64,000 nucleotides of DNA from an uncultured Lachnospiraceae bacterium (GTDB lineage: Bacteria > Bacillota > Clostridia > Lachnospirales > Lachnospiraceae): assembly GCA_934293575.1 (NCBI GenBank), contig CAKQYU010000002.1, positions 1 through 64,000 of the forward strand, in the 5' to 3' direction. Made by a program: the position numbers and the translations under genes. Of this stretch, positions 49,193 to 58,113 are shown piece after piece; positions within the stretch are counted from its first letter, which is position 1; every line of letters begins with the position of its first letter. The notes beneath the pieces were generated by a model. That model saw only the letters and a program-made list of their open reading frames with translations, did not search any database and was not told where the DNA came from.

Positions 49193-52100
49193 ATGGGAGG
49201 ATATAATGAGGTAACTTTAGACCGGGATCGGGCTTTCGACGTAAATAGTTTAAATGAACTGCTCACACAGGGAAAATCTATTCTGAATGCAGCCATTAGC
49301 ATCAGCCAGAAGATGGAGACTTCCATTTCGACGATTTCCGGCGTTTATAGTGGCATTAACGGAGACTATAAGGTTGAGGCCTTAGGTTCCGATATTACCA
49401 ATCTTTCAGGAACATTAAAAAAGGATATCTATCAGGATACGATAGACCGGATGGAAAAAATCATTACAAAACTTATAAGTGATATGCCGACTTACGATAA
49501 CAGCCTTGCCCAGAGTATGAGCAGCATACAGGAAGTGCTTAACTCTGTAAATGGCAGAATCAGCGAGATGAGAGGGCTTCTGGACACAGGGGACGTAAAT
49601 TTAAGTTATAAAGACTTTACCCAGAGATTAAAAGATTTGAAAACAGGCTGGGATGAAACTACGGAAGATCTGGCAGAACTGCTTGCTGAGATTGAGAATG
49701 ATATGTTAGGTGTATCGGTGACAGCGGTACAGTATAGCAGCGACCCGGTTAATCTTTCTACAGGAAACTTTGTCTATGACCATGAGGATATGAGAATAAG
49801 TGGAGAGATTCCGCTTTCTTTCCATCGTTATTACAATTCCAAGGACCGTATCAAGGGAAGCATGGGAAGATGCTTTGTACATAATTATGAATCCCATCTG
49901 GATGAAAACGTAGAAAAGGGGAAAATAACGATCTTCATGGGGGACGGACAGAAAAAGACGTTTCAAAAAATGGAGGACGGTACATACCGAAGTCTCTATT
50001 CTGCTATGGAAACCCTGACAAAAGAAGGGGACAGTCATATCCTGACAAAACTTGCAGGAGAAAGAATTACCTATAACGAAGCAGGGCAGATGATCCGCCG
50101 GGAAAACGGATACGGAAGAGGTATCGCTTTTTCCTATCATGAGACAGGAAAACTGGAAAAAGCGGAAACAGATAACCATACTTTCCTGACTTATAATTAT
50201 AACGAAGCGGGACAGTTGGTTCAGGTTACAGATCATACCGGAAGGACGGTAAAACTGTCCTATGAGAGAGGAAAGCTTTCCACCGTGGAAACTCCGCAGG
50301 GAAGCAGGTATGTATATCACTACGGAAAGAACGGAAGAATTGCTGAAAGCATAAATCCAAGAGGATATGTATCGGTCAAAAATACCTATGATGAAAAACG
50401 CCGCATCACACGTCAGGAATTTCCGGATGGCGGACACATGGAATATGCCTATGATGACAAGAAACGTCAGGTTATTCTTACCGAGCGTAACGGAAGTAAG
50501 ATTACGTATGTTCATGACAGTAAGTATCGGAATACGGATATTCTGTATGAAGACGGAACAAAGGAACACTTTGAATACAACGGAAAAAACCAGAGAATTC
50601 TTTATGTGGATCGGAATGGAAATGTAACGAAGTATGCGTATGATAACCGTGGAAATTTGACCCAGATAATCAATGCACTGGGGATAAAAATATCTATTAC
50701 TTATGATGTCTGCAACAAGCCTATTACTATTAAGATAAACGGAAAGGAAAAACAGAAAAACATATATGACGGAAAGGGAAATCTTTTAAAGACCATAGAT
50801 GCTCTTTCCAGAAAAAATCTCTTTGCCTATAATGGGTCAGGACTTCCCGAAACTGTCATTCAGCCGGATGGAAGTACTATCCATATGGAATATGACGAAA
50901 GAGGTAATATTACCGGAATGACGGATGCCGGAGGAGGAAAGACCCGTTATGAATATGATGACTTAAACCGTGTTATCCGAATAACAGATCCGAATGGTAA
51001 CCAGATGAGACTGACCTATGACAGAGCAGATAACATCCACACGCTGACAAATGCGGCAGGAGATGTGCGTACCTTTGAATATAATGAAAGCAATAAGGTT
51101 ACGGGAATTACGGATTTTGACGGAAGCACAATCAGAAGAACCTATAACGTACTGAATAAACCGGAAGAATTGACTGACCAGATGGGAAGAACCACAAAGT
51201 TTTTGTATGATTCTATGTGGAATCTTACCCGGATTACTATGCCGGACGGGGCGGAAACCCATTACCACTATGACGATAACAACCGTCTGACCTGTATTGA
51301 GGATGCATTAGGAAATATGGTAAGTTATACCTATGATGGAGAGGGGAATTGTATCAGCCAAAAAGACCAGCTCGGACATACTATCCGGTTTACTTATGAT
51401 GCTCTGGGTCAGTTGGTTCGTGCAGTAGGAGAAGAAGGGGCTGAAATGTCTTATGTTTACGATGGGGAGGGACATGTGACAGAAGTGCAGGATGCCCTTG
51501 GAAATAAAGTTTGTATGGAGTATGACGAAGCAGGACAGCTCATTAAAGAGAGCAACACAATGGGAAATAGCAGAATTTATGTCTATACACCTTTGGGAAA
51601 GGTAAAAAGTGTTACGGACGAAGCGGGGCTCACAACCGGTTATTCCTATCTGCCGGGAGGACAGCTTTTGGAAGTGACCTATAGTGATGGAACAAAAGAA
51701 AGTTATACCTATGATGCGAACGGAAACATAAAAACCCATACTAATAGAAACGGCTTTGTGTCAGTATACGATTATGACACCCTTGACCGTATTATTCGTA
51801 TCAGTGGAAGCGGAGGGGAGAAAAAAGAATATACCTATGATGCGGTAGGAAATGTAACTTCCATGACAGACGTGTATGGACATGTTACCCGGTATGAATA
51901 TTCCCTGACTGGGCGACTTATAAAGGTAACGGATGCATTGGGAAATGAGACGGAATACACATACGATCTTTGTGACCGTCTTATAGAAATCAATCAGTAT
52001 GGGGAAAAAATAGACGGAGCAACAACCGGGCTTGATGAGGACTTTCTTCATGCAGAAAAACAGAATCGTGATAACCGCATTTGTCATGTGACCCATTATC

Positions 52101-54376
52101 AGAGAAATAAATTAGGACAGGTGGAAACCATTACAGATGCTCTTGGACAAAAAGAACATTATACTTATGATGCAAAAGGGCAGCTTATAGCAAAACTGGA
52201 TAAAGAAGGATATCTGACAAAGTATGGATATACAGCACAGGGGGATGTAAACCATATCGCTTATGCAGATGGAAGGGAAGTAAAACTCTCCTATAATCCG
52301 TTGAGACAGCTTGAAGAAATGGAAGACTGGCTTGGCATTACAAAAATAGAAAATGATGCTATGGGAAGGGCAGTACGGGTACAGTGTCCGGATGGCAGAG
52401 AAGTTTCCTATACATACGGAAAAAGTGGGGAAAGAACCGGTATTGTTTATCCGGATGGCAGAAAAGTTTCCTATACATATGACAGCCAGTTGAGGTTATC
52501 TGGATTAAAAGACGGCAATGATACTATTGCTTATACTTATGATGGAATCGGAAGACTTGTACAGAAAACATTTCCTAACGGAATGGAGACTTCCTATACT
52601 TATAATGCAGAGGGACATCTTACGGAACTGACCCATAGGGACAGGGAGGGAATTCTTGATCGTTATGCCTACCAATATGATCTGATGGGTAACAAGACTG
52701 CCATAGAAAAACAGAGAAGAGGACTTGACGGAGAAAACGGTTTCTATGCCTACGGATATGATGCGCTGGGAAGACTCTGCACGGTGACAAGGAATGGAGA
52801 GAACTTAAGAACCTATGAGTACGATGCCTTTGGTAACCGGAGCCTTTTAAAAGAAGGAAATACTGAGACAACATATACCTACAATGCCATGAATCAGCTT
52901 ATAAGTAAAACAGATGTCATGAAAGAGGAAACTTATGCTTATGACAAAAGAGGAAATTTAAGCTTCATTATGGAAAATGGAGATTTGAAAAAACAGTATA
53001 TTTATGGAGCATCAAATCGTTTGGAACAGGCTGTAAACGGGAATGGAGATGCTGCCTTCTATACTTATAATGGACTGGGACACCGGGTAGGGAAGACAAC
53101 CGGAACCATGGAAACAGTGGGAAAAGATTATGGGGAACTGCAAGGAGCGGATGCCCTTGATCCATTAAGCAGGTTAAAAGAGCAAACGATACAACCGGAA
53201 ACAAGAATACAATATACGATCGACCTGACAAGAAACTACCATAATCTGTTGCAGAAGGAAGAGAAGGGTAGTACCCAGATATACCTTTGGGATGGAAATG
53301 TGGTAGGAATGAAAGAAGAAAACGGAAGCAGACAGAACGAATCTGGAAAGGTACAAATGCCCTTATACTACATTCAGGATGAACTCGGAAGCCCTATCCG
53401 TCTTCAGGATGAACAGGGACGTCTGACGGAAACCTACGGCTATGATGAATTTGGGCAGGATTTATATGGAAATCAGGGAATAGTGCAGCCCTTTGGATAT
53501 ACGGGATATCAGACAGACCAGATAGCGGGGACTTACTATGCACAGGCAAGGGAGTATAGGGCGGATTTGGGACGGTTTGCTGGAGAAGATGTTATTAAGG
53601 GAAATCTTAATACAACTTTTTCACTTAATTCATATGTGTATTGCTGGAATAATCCTATGATTTATAATGATCTTAATGGTATGTGGATAAACGTTGTGGT
53701 GGGAGCTGCCGTAGGTGCGGTTTTTGGATTAGGTGCACAATTGATAGGTGATGTTATTTCAGGAGAGAAACCATCACTTAAAAAATGTGTAAGTGCCACA
53801 GTGGGTGGTGCAGTAGGAGGTGCAGTGGTTGGTGCGACAGGAAATTTAGGCGCGGCAGGTGCAGCCAGTTCAGCAACTTCAACACTTATAGAGGGGGTCT
53901 GGGATATGGCGGATGGAACAACTGAATTTAATGCAGAGAATGTAAAAAAATTAGCTGCTAAAACATGTATTGATGCAACTATTGGTTATGGTGTAGGAAA
54001 AATAACAGGAAAATTTACGATAAAATGGGGAGACAAGTTGATTAAGAAAATTCCTAAATTAAGTGGATGGCAATTCAAATACAATTATGCAGATGAAAAA
54101 ATAAGAAGAGGTGTATGGACGATTTTAGATTCTTTAAAAATTAATGGTAGTAAATTTTTTGCTGTAGAAACCATAAGTTCATTGCCTGGACTCGGGGTAG
54201 ATACTTCAATTGTTGCCATAAATAATTGGATTACAAGAATAATAGATAGTGCTGCTACTCAAGATATTATTACTGATATAAAAGAAAAAATGGTCGATTT
54301 TATTGAAAAACTTGGAGATTCGATTGAAGAATTATTTGTACCAGATCAACCATGTGAATTGCAAGGAGGAGCATAA
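49193..54376 (+). CDS. RHS/YD-repeat polymorphic toxin with helical type VII targeting N-terminus
   Basis: A 1727-residue protein in four parts. Residues 1-175 are helical (LNELLTQGKSILNAAISISQ...ISTISGVYSG), a WXG/LXG-like targeting domain. Residues ~180-260 are a DUF6531-type domain (DPVNLSTGNFVYDHEDM, SFHRYYNS). Residues ~270-1390 hold dozens of YD repeats (for example YDERGNITGMTDAGG) that form the toxin cage. The RHS core lies around 1392-1490 (YYIQDELGSPIRLQDEQG, AREYRADLGRFAGEDVI, NSYVYCWNNPMIYNDLNG). The last ~235 residues are a variable tip with a glycine-rich hydrophobic segment (VVVGAAVGAVFGLGAQ, VGGAVGGAVVGATGNLG), suggesting membrane insertion. DNA coding for the tip is distinctly more AT-rich than the YD part. 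AGGAGGAAACAC precedes ATG. Confidence 0.93.
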   Translation: MGGYNEVTLDRDRAFDVNSLNELLTQGKSILNAAISISQKMETSISTISGVYSGINGDYKVEALGSDITNLSGTLKKDIYQDTIDRMEKIITKLISDMPTYDNSLAQSMSSIQEVLNSVNGRISEMRGLLDTGDVNLSYKDFTQRLKDLKTGWDETTEDLAELLAEIENDMLGVSVTAVQYSSDPVNLSTGNFVYDHEDMRISGEIPLSFHRYYNSKDRIKGSMGRCFVHNYESHLDENVEKGKITIFMGDGQKKTFQKMEDGTYRSLYSAMETLTKEGDSHILTKLAGERITYNEAGQMIRRENGYGRGIAFSYHETGKLEKAETDNHTFLTYNYNEAGQLVQVTDHTGRTVKLSYERGKLSTVETPQGSRYVYHYGKNGRIAESINPRGYVSVKNTYDEKRRITRQEFPDGGHMEYAYDDKKRQVILTERNGSKITYVHDSKYRNTDILYEDGTKEHFEYNGKNQRILYVDRNGNVTKYAYDNRGNLTQIINALGIKISITYDVCNKPITIKINGKEKQKNIYDGKGNLLKTIDALSRKNLFAYNGSGLPETVIQPDGSTIHMEYDERGNITGMTDAGGGKTRYEYDDLNRVIRITDPNGNQMRLTYDRADNIHTLTNAAGDVRTFEYNESNKVTGITDFDGSTIRRTYNVLNKPEELTDQMGRTTKFLYDSMWNLTRITMPDGAETHYHYDDNNRLTCIEDALGNMVSYTYDGEGNCISQKDQLGHTIRFTYDALGQLVRAVGEEGAEMSYVYDGEGHVTEVQDALGNKVCMEYDEAGQLIKESNTMGNSRIYVYTPLGKVKSVTDEAGLTTGYSYLPGGQLLEVTYSDGTKESYTYDANGNIKTHTNRNGFVSVYDYDTLDRIIRISGSGGEKKEYTYDAVGNVTSMTDVYGHVTRYEYSLTGRLIKVTDALGNETEYTYDLCDRLIEINQYGEKIDGATTGLDEDFLHAEKQNRDNRICHVTHYQRNKLGQVETITDALGQKEHYTYDAKGQLIAKLDKEGYLTKYGYTAQGDVNHIAYADGREVKLSYNPLRQLEEMEDWLGITKIENDAMGRAVRVQCPDGREVSYTYGKSGERTGIVYPDGRKVSYTYDSQLRLSGLKDGNDTIAYTYDGIGRLVQKTFPNGMETSYTYNAEGHLTELTHRDREGILDRYAYQYDLMGNKTAIEKQRRGLDGENGFYAYGYDALGRLCTVTRNGENLRTYEYDAFGNRSLLKEGNTETTYTYNAMNQLISKTDVMKEETYAYDKRGNLSFIMENGDLKKQYIYGASNRLEQAVNGNGDAAFYTYNGLGHRVGKTTGTMETVGKDYGELQGADALDPLSRLKEQTIQPETRIQYTIDLTRNYHNLLQKEEKGSTQIYLWDGNVVGMKEENGSRQNESGKVQMPLYYIQDELGSPIRLQDEQGRLTETYGYDEFGQDLYGNQGIVQPFGYTGYQTDQIAGTYYAQAREYRADLGRFAGEDVIKGNLNTTFSLNSYVYCWNNPMIYNDLNGMWINVVVGAAVGAVFGLGAQLIGDVISGEKPSLKKCVSATVGGAVGGAVVGATGNLGAAGAASSATSTLIEGVWDMADGTTEFNAENVKKLAAKTCIDATIGYGVGKITGKFTIKWGDKLIKKIPKLSGWQFKYNYADEKIRRGVWTILDSLKINGSKFFAVETISSLPGLGVDTSIVAINNWITRIIDSAATQDIITDIKEKMVDFIEKLGDSIEELFVPDQPCELQGGA

Positions 54377-54835
54377 ATGCAAGATGTTATAATTAGATTA
54401 TACGCTAAAACTTTGATTTTGCTTTTGGCAATGATTTGTTATTTATTTGCCTTGTTTAAAAAAAAGCGAATTATAAAATGGGAAGAAGCACCTAGAGAAA
54501 ATCAAGATAAAATTAAAAGAGGTGAAAAAAAGATTAATATTATTATTTATATAATAAGTGGATTTTTACTCTTGGCTTGTTTTAAAGAATTTGTAATGCC
54601 TGCACTCTTTGATATCCCTAATGTCTTAAGGGGAAATTATTTAGAAGTTTGTGGTGTTGTAGAATCATGGAATTATAGCGATGAAAATAGAATTAAAGAA
54701 AGAGCAATTGGAGTAATTGATGAAAAAACACAAGAGGAAATATCAATCATTGTCTACAGTAAAGGACTCCATAAGGGAGAATATGTGTGGGTGCATTATC
54801 TGCCCTATAGCAGATATGGAATTGTTATTGAGTAA
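54377..54835 (+). CDS. membrane protein, first immunity candidate
   Basis: A 152-residue protein with two hydrophobic helices (TLILLLAMICYLFALF near 12-28 and INIIIYIISGFLLLACF near 50-68) and a C-terminal soluble beta-rich part ending HYLPYSRYGIVIE. Its ATG directly abuts the toxin stop codon (TAAATG), with AAGGAGGAGCA of the toxin end as ribosome binding site, so it is translationally coupled to the toxin. That position is where immunity proteins lie. A membrane immunity protein suits a toxin with a hydrophobic tip. No known family recognised. Confidence 0.75.
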   Translation: MQDVIIRLYAKTLILLLAMICYLFALFKKKRIIKWEEAPRENQDKIKRGEKKINIIIYIISGFLLLACFKEFVMPALFDIPNVLRGNYLEVCGVVESWNYSDENRIKERAIGVIDEKTQEEISIIVYSKGLHKGEYVWVHYLPYSRYGIVIE

Positions 54836-54846
54836 GGAGCACAGAG

Positions 54847-55317
54847 ATGAATATATTATTAGGTATGGGTATTATATTACTGTTAGAAATTTTCATGATA
54901 TGGAGAAGAGAAAAAGAAGCCAATTATGATGTTTTGTTACCAATTGGATATTGTAAAATAATGTTTATATGTACGATAGTATGTATTTTATTTGCAATAG
55001 TAATATTATTACGATTCGGAAGTGAAGATGGCAGAATAGGAATAATATTTTTGTTTTGTATGTGTTTTTTGTATTTTCTATTGTGTTCAATTTTTACCAG
55101 AGGAAAGATTAAAATAGAAGAAGATAAATTAATAATTGTTCCTCTTTTGAGGAAAAAGCAAGAGATAAAGTGGCATGAAATAGATGCAACAATAGATTAT
55201 CAGCACGAAAAGATAATACTAAGATTTAATAAAAAAAATTTAATGATTATTAATCCTATATATACTGGTTACAAAAAGTTTTTGTTAGTTTTAAGCAAAA
55301 AAAAATTATTTATGTAA
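54847..55317 (+). CDS. membrane protein, second immunity candidate
   Basis: A 156-residue protein with three hydrophobic helices (ILLGMGIILLLEIFMI, IMFICTIVCILFAIVILL, IIFLFCMCFLYFLLCSIF) and a C-terminal PH-like beta domain (GKIKIEEDKLIIVPLLRKKQEIKW ... LMIINPI). It starts 12 bases after the first candidate at AAGGAGCACAG. The composition is very AT-rich, like the toxin tip. It may be a second immunity protein or a diversified paralogue against related toxins. It has no resemblance to core secretion proteins. Confidence 0.65.
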   Translation: MNILLGMGIILLLEIFMIWRREKEANYDVLLPIGYCKIMFICTIVCILFAIVILLRFGSEDGRIGIIFLFCMCFLYFLLCSIFTRGKIKIEEDKLIIVPLLRKKQEIKWHEIDATIDYQHEKIILRFNKKNLMIINPIYTGYKKFLLVLSKKKLFM

Positions 55318-55605
55318 AAAGGTAGTAGGCGTTTTGAAAGAGAAACTATGGATCGTATATTCCACAAAAACGGTATAAAAGAAACAAAGAGGGGATCAAT
55401 ACCAACAGAGATGAATAATTCATCAAGATTAAAAATAACTTTGTTTGACATGATCATTATTACGGATAACATCTGATGAAGGAAGAATCCCTTCTTCTGT
55501 TATCTGATTTATAGAAACTTATTAACCAATCTTGATTTTATGGAAGGAGAATTTAAGATAGCGGACTACTGAAAGTGTATATTTTGCTGTGGAGGTGTGT
55601 GATAA
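55318..55605 (+). other. gap with possible remnants between immunity-type genes
   Basis: No intact gene. A short frame VVGVLKEKLWIVYSTKTV (about 55321-55377) ends at TAA and looks like a decayed gene end. The remainder is AT-rich with several stop codons in every frame. A GGAGG (55591-55595) begins the next gene's translation signal. Confidence 0.4.
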
Positions 55606-56265
55606 TTGAGAAGAAAAATTGCTGCAATCATTATAATAATTGTTTGTACTTTGATATTTGGAATTTGCATATTAAGAGGAGGAAATATGCAAATGAAATA
55701 TAATAATGAACAAGATTTTCTAGAAATAATAACATATAGATATTCGTCACAAGATTTTGCTGCTATTTGTGAGAAGTTGAAAAGCAACAATAATATTAAC
55801 ATATTCGATATTTTAGATTCAGATAAAATGGAATGTATAAGAAAGATAGAGGACACGAAATATGTACTATTATTATCTGAAGAAAACGAAAGGTTATTTA
55901 TATTTTTTGATTCTGATAATATAGTAACGGATTCATATTATATTGAAAAAGATTTTTTGGAACAAAGCGATTTCAAAAATATTCAAGAAGATGTAACCCT
56001 GAAAAGTGATGTAGAAACATTAGATAAATCTCCGGTTTACTATCCAATTTCTGCAAAAGTGGTAACAGGACATATAGTGAAGGAAGGTATCATTATCATA
56101 GAATATGATAGCTTATTAAATGGTGAAATATTAAATGACCCGGTAGTAAAAAGTATTCATTTTTTTGACGATGATGAAATTTTAACAAAAATGGAATCAG
56201 ATGTTTTTGTATCAAACACTCCATATATATTACCGAAAGACAAGCAAAATCAAATGGGAAAATAG
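55606..56265 (+). CDS. lipoprotein-like or membrane-anchored hypothetical protein, possible orphan immunity
   Basis: A 219-residue protein with an N-terminal hydrophobic helix (IAAIIIIIVCTLIFGICIL) and a soluble domain (FLEIITYRYSSQDFAAICEKL, DKMECIRKIEDTKYVLLLSEEN, VYYPISAKVVTGHIVKEGIIII). The start is TTG, ten bases after GGAGG. There is no clear lipobox. It is isolated between gene remnants inside the toxin-immunity zone, so an orphan immunity protein for another toxin tip is the simplest reading. Family not recognised. Confidence 0.6.
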   Translation: MRRKIAAIIIIIVCTLIFGICILRGGNMQMKYNNEQDFLEIITYRYSSQDFAAICEKLKSNNNINIFDILDSDKMECIRKIEDTKYVLLLSEENERLFIFFDSDNIVTDSYYIEKDFLEQSDFKNIQEDVTLKSDVETLDKSPVYYPISAKVVTGHIVKEGIIIIEYDSLLNGEILNDPVVKSIHFFDDDEILTKMESDVFVSNTPYILPKDKQNQMGK

Positions 56266-56957
56266 GCTTATAATCAAAAATATATTCAAAAAGGGATGAA
56301 GTGATTAATTTATTTAAAATTAATTATTTCTTAAAGGGGTATATGATGTTAAAAAAATTTCTAAAAAGAAAAAAATAATCATTTTAATAATCGCAATTTG
56401 TTGCTTATTATCATTTGTTATATTGAAATTAACTCCGAATAAAATGATATACAGTGTAGAAAAACAAGACGATAATTATTTTGTCTCAGTGAGCGATAAT
56501 CAAGGTAAAATAATATATCCGTTAATGCCCGGAACTTGGAAAATTTGCAGACGTGGACATCATCAAAGGATACATACATAACTCAATTACGATGAATTTA
56601 TATCAATATTGTATAAATTGCCCATTAAGGGATGTAGAACCATCAGATAATGATTAATATTCTTGCCTGGTCATATAATCAGGGCAATGATATAAAGGGA
56701 TTTGAAAAATATTATCACAGGCATCATTTTATTGATACTTTAAAGCAAAGAATGAACTGTGATGTGCAAACTAAAGTGATGATTGGACTGATGAAATGTG
56801 GGAGGAATTTGATGAGAGATCTTCATATGTGCGTGCCACGTATACAAGATATGATGAATTAGTGAATATAGAGGTGTACCAGAGGACGAAATCCATATGG
56901 AGAAAATCAGATTATAAAAGAAAAATAACCTAATGAAAAAAGCAAAAGGGGAAAATT
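56266..56957 (+). pseudogene. decayed genes in the toxin-immunity zone
   Basis: Several broken frames. From about 56346 a frame encodes a membrane helix (IIILIIAICCLLSFVILKL) and a soluble piece (YSVEKQDDNYFVSVSDNQG) before a premature stop at 56578. From about 56790 another frame reads WTDEMWEEFDERSSYVRAT and continues to a stop near 56932. Neither has an intact start and end. They look like former immunity or toxin-tip fragments, the usual debris downstream of RHS toxins. The open frame at 56650-56862 spans these pieces but has no homologue-like character and is not called. Confidence 0.5.
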
Positions 56958-58109
56958 ATGATTCAAAAGAAAATAAAGAAAAATATTCAGAAAGCATCGG
57001 TAGAAAGTGAAATAATGAAAGAAACTATCCGAAAGTCACAGCTTGCTGCCTCTAACGAGTTTGAATATAAGAAACTTACCAGGCAACAGGAAGGTTTCTT
57101 AAATTGCTCCATGGAAGAGGAGAAGGAAAATCTGGTCATGACTTATGAACTTCGGAACCTGTCTCCGTGGATACATATAAGACGTGAAAAAAAGGAATTA
57201 ATATTTTCTGCCCTGATAGACGCAGGGAAACTGGAACAACGAGCAAAACTGTATCGTTTTACTCTTGCACCGGACAATCTTTACTATGACATTCAGGGCA
57301 GGACATATGTAAAAACAAGGGATGTATACGCTAAGGGAGAGGAATATTCACAGGAAGCATTCCTGCGGGAATACAAATCCCTGATTGGATGTACCCTGAT
57401 TAAAAAATATAAGTTTGAGGATTATGACCAAGGTGGGCAGGATCTCCTTGCGGAGGACAGGTTTTTAAGTGAGATTTTAGAGTGCACCGATGTGGAACAG
57501 ATTCTGGATAGGCTGTATGAAGAATATTTCCGCTACAAGAAGATACATGGGGAACGTTTTGTGGAGATTTCAAAAGCAAAAAACAGAGGAAGTAAAATTG
57601 CTTTGGGAATAACAGGTGTACTTGCTGTGGCAGGCATAGTTTTTCTTGCTTGGCTGTTTCTATGGGAACGTCCATATACGGAGGCTGTCATAGCTGCAAA
57701 TGAGGCATATTTGCAATCAGACTATGATGGTACGGTGGAGGCAATGCAGAATGTGGAAGTGGAGCGGATGAATGTATCCCAGAAATATATTCTGGCGTAT
57801 TCCTGTGTCAGATGTGAAAGCTTCAGTGATGACAACATGCGTAACATCCTCAACACGATATCCTTGAATGGGGATGAGAAAGTAATGGAATACTGGATTT
57901 ATATCAACCGGCTTGATACGGAGAAGGCGGTGGATATAGCCATGCAGGAGTCCAGCAACCAGCTTCTGTTTTATGCGTACTTGAAAGAGAAGGCAGTTAT
58001 AGAAAATGACACTACCTTATCGGGGCAGGAAAAGAATGAACGGTTATCGGATATTGAAAGCAAGCTGAAACCATTGGAAGAAGAATTTTTAACACTGACA
58101 GGGGAATAA
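56958..58109 (+). CDS. essB: EssB/YukC-type type VII secretion protein
   Basis: A 383-residue protein. Residues ~30-205 form the cytosolic pseudokinase-like domain of EssB (FEYKKLTRQQEGFLNCSMEEEKENLVMTYE, LAPDNLYYDIQGRTYVKTRDVY; key block APDNLYYD). A transmembrane helix follows at about 212-236 (KIALGITGVLAVAGIVFLAW), then a helical external domain (VAANEAYLQSDYDGTVEAM-like). EssB is a core membrane component that bridges EsaA and the EssC ATPase. GGGGAAAATT precedes ATG. It is separated from the early core genes by 9.7 kb of cargo and ends four bases before essC. Confidence 0.9.
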   Translation: MIQKKIKKNIQKASVESEIMKETIRKSQLAASNEFEYKKLTRQQEGFLNCSMEEEKENLVMTYELRNLSPWIHIRREKKELIFSALIDAGKLEQRAKLYRFTLAPDNLYYDIQGRTYVKTRDVYAKGEEYSQEAFLREYKSLIGCTLIKKYKFEDYDQGGQDLLAEDRFLSEILECTDVEQILDRLYEEYFRYKKIHGERFVEISKAKNRGSKIALGITGVLAVAGIVFLAWLFLWERPYTEAVIAANEAYLQSDYDGTVEAMQNVEVERMNVSQKYILAYSCVRCESFSDDNMRNILNTISLNGDEKVMEYWIYINRLDTEKAVDIAMQESSNQLLFYAYLKEKAVIENDTTLSGQEKNERLSDIESKLKPLEEEFLTLTGE

Positions 58110-58113
58110 AAAG

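Noticed and set aside
49706..50569. Long open frame on the minus strand (287 codons) inside the RHS gene
   Set aside because: It is opposite the YD repeats, whose codon periodicity keeps the reverse frame open; no ribosome binding site and no domain-like sequence.
50300..53400. Regularly spaced similar DNA segments that could suggest a CRISPR-like or tandem DNA repeat
   Set aside because: The similarity is at the protein level (YD repeats with variable spacers in frame); the units are not identical and have no spacer/repeat structure.
56650..56862. 70-codon plus-strand frame between the immunity genes and essB
   Set aside because: It switches across decayed pieces in other frames that look more protein-like; no ribosome binding site.
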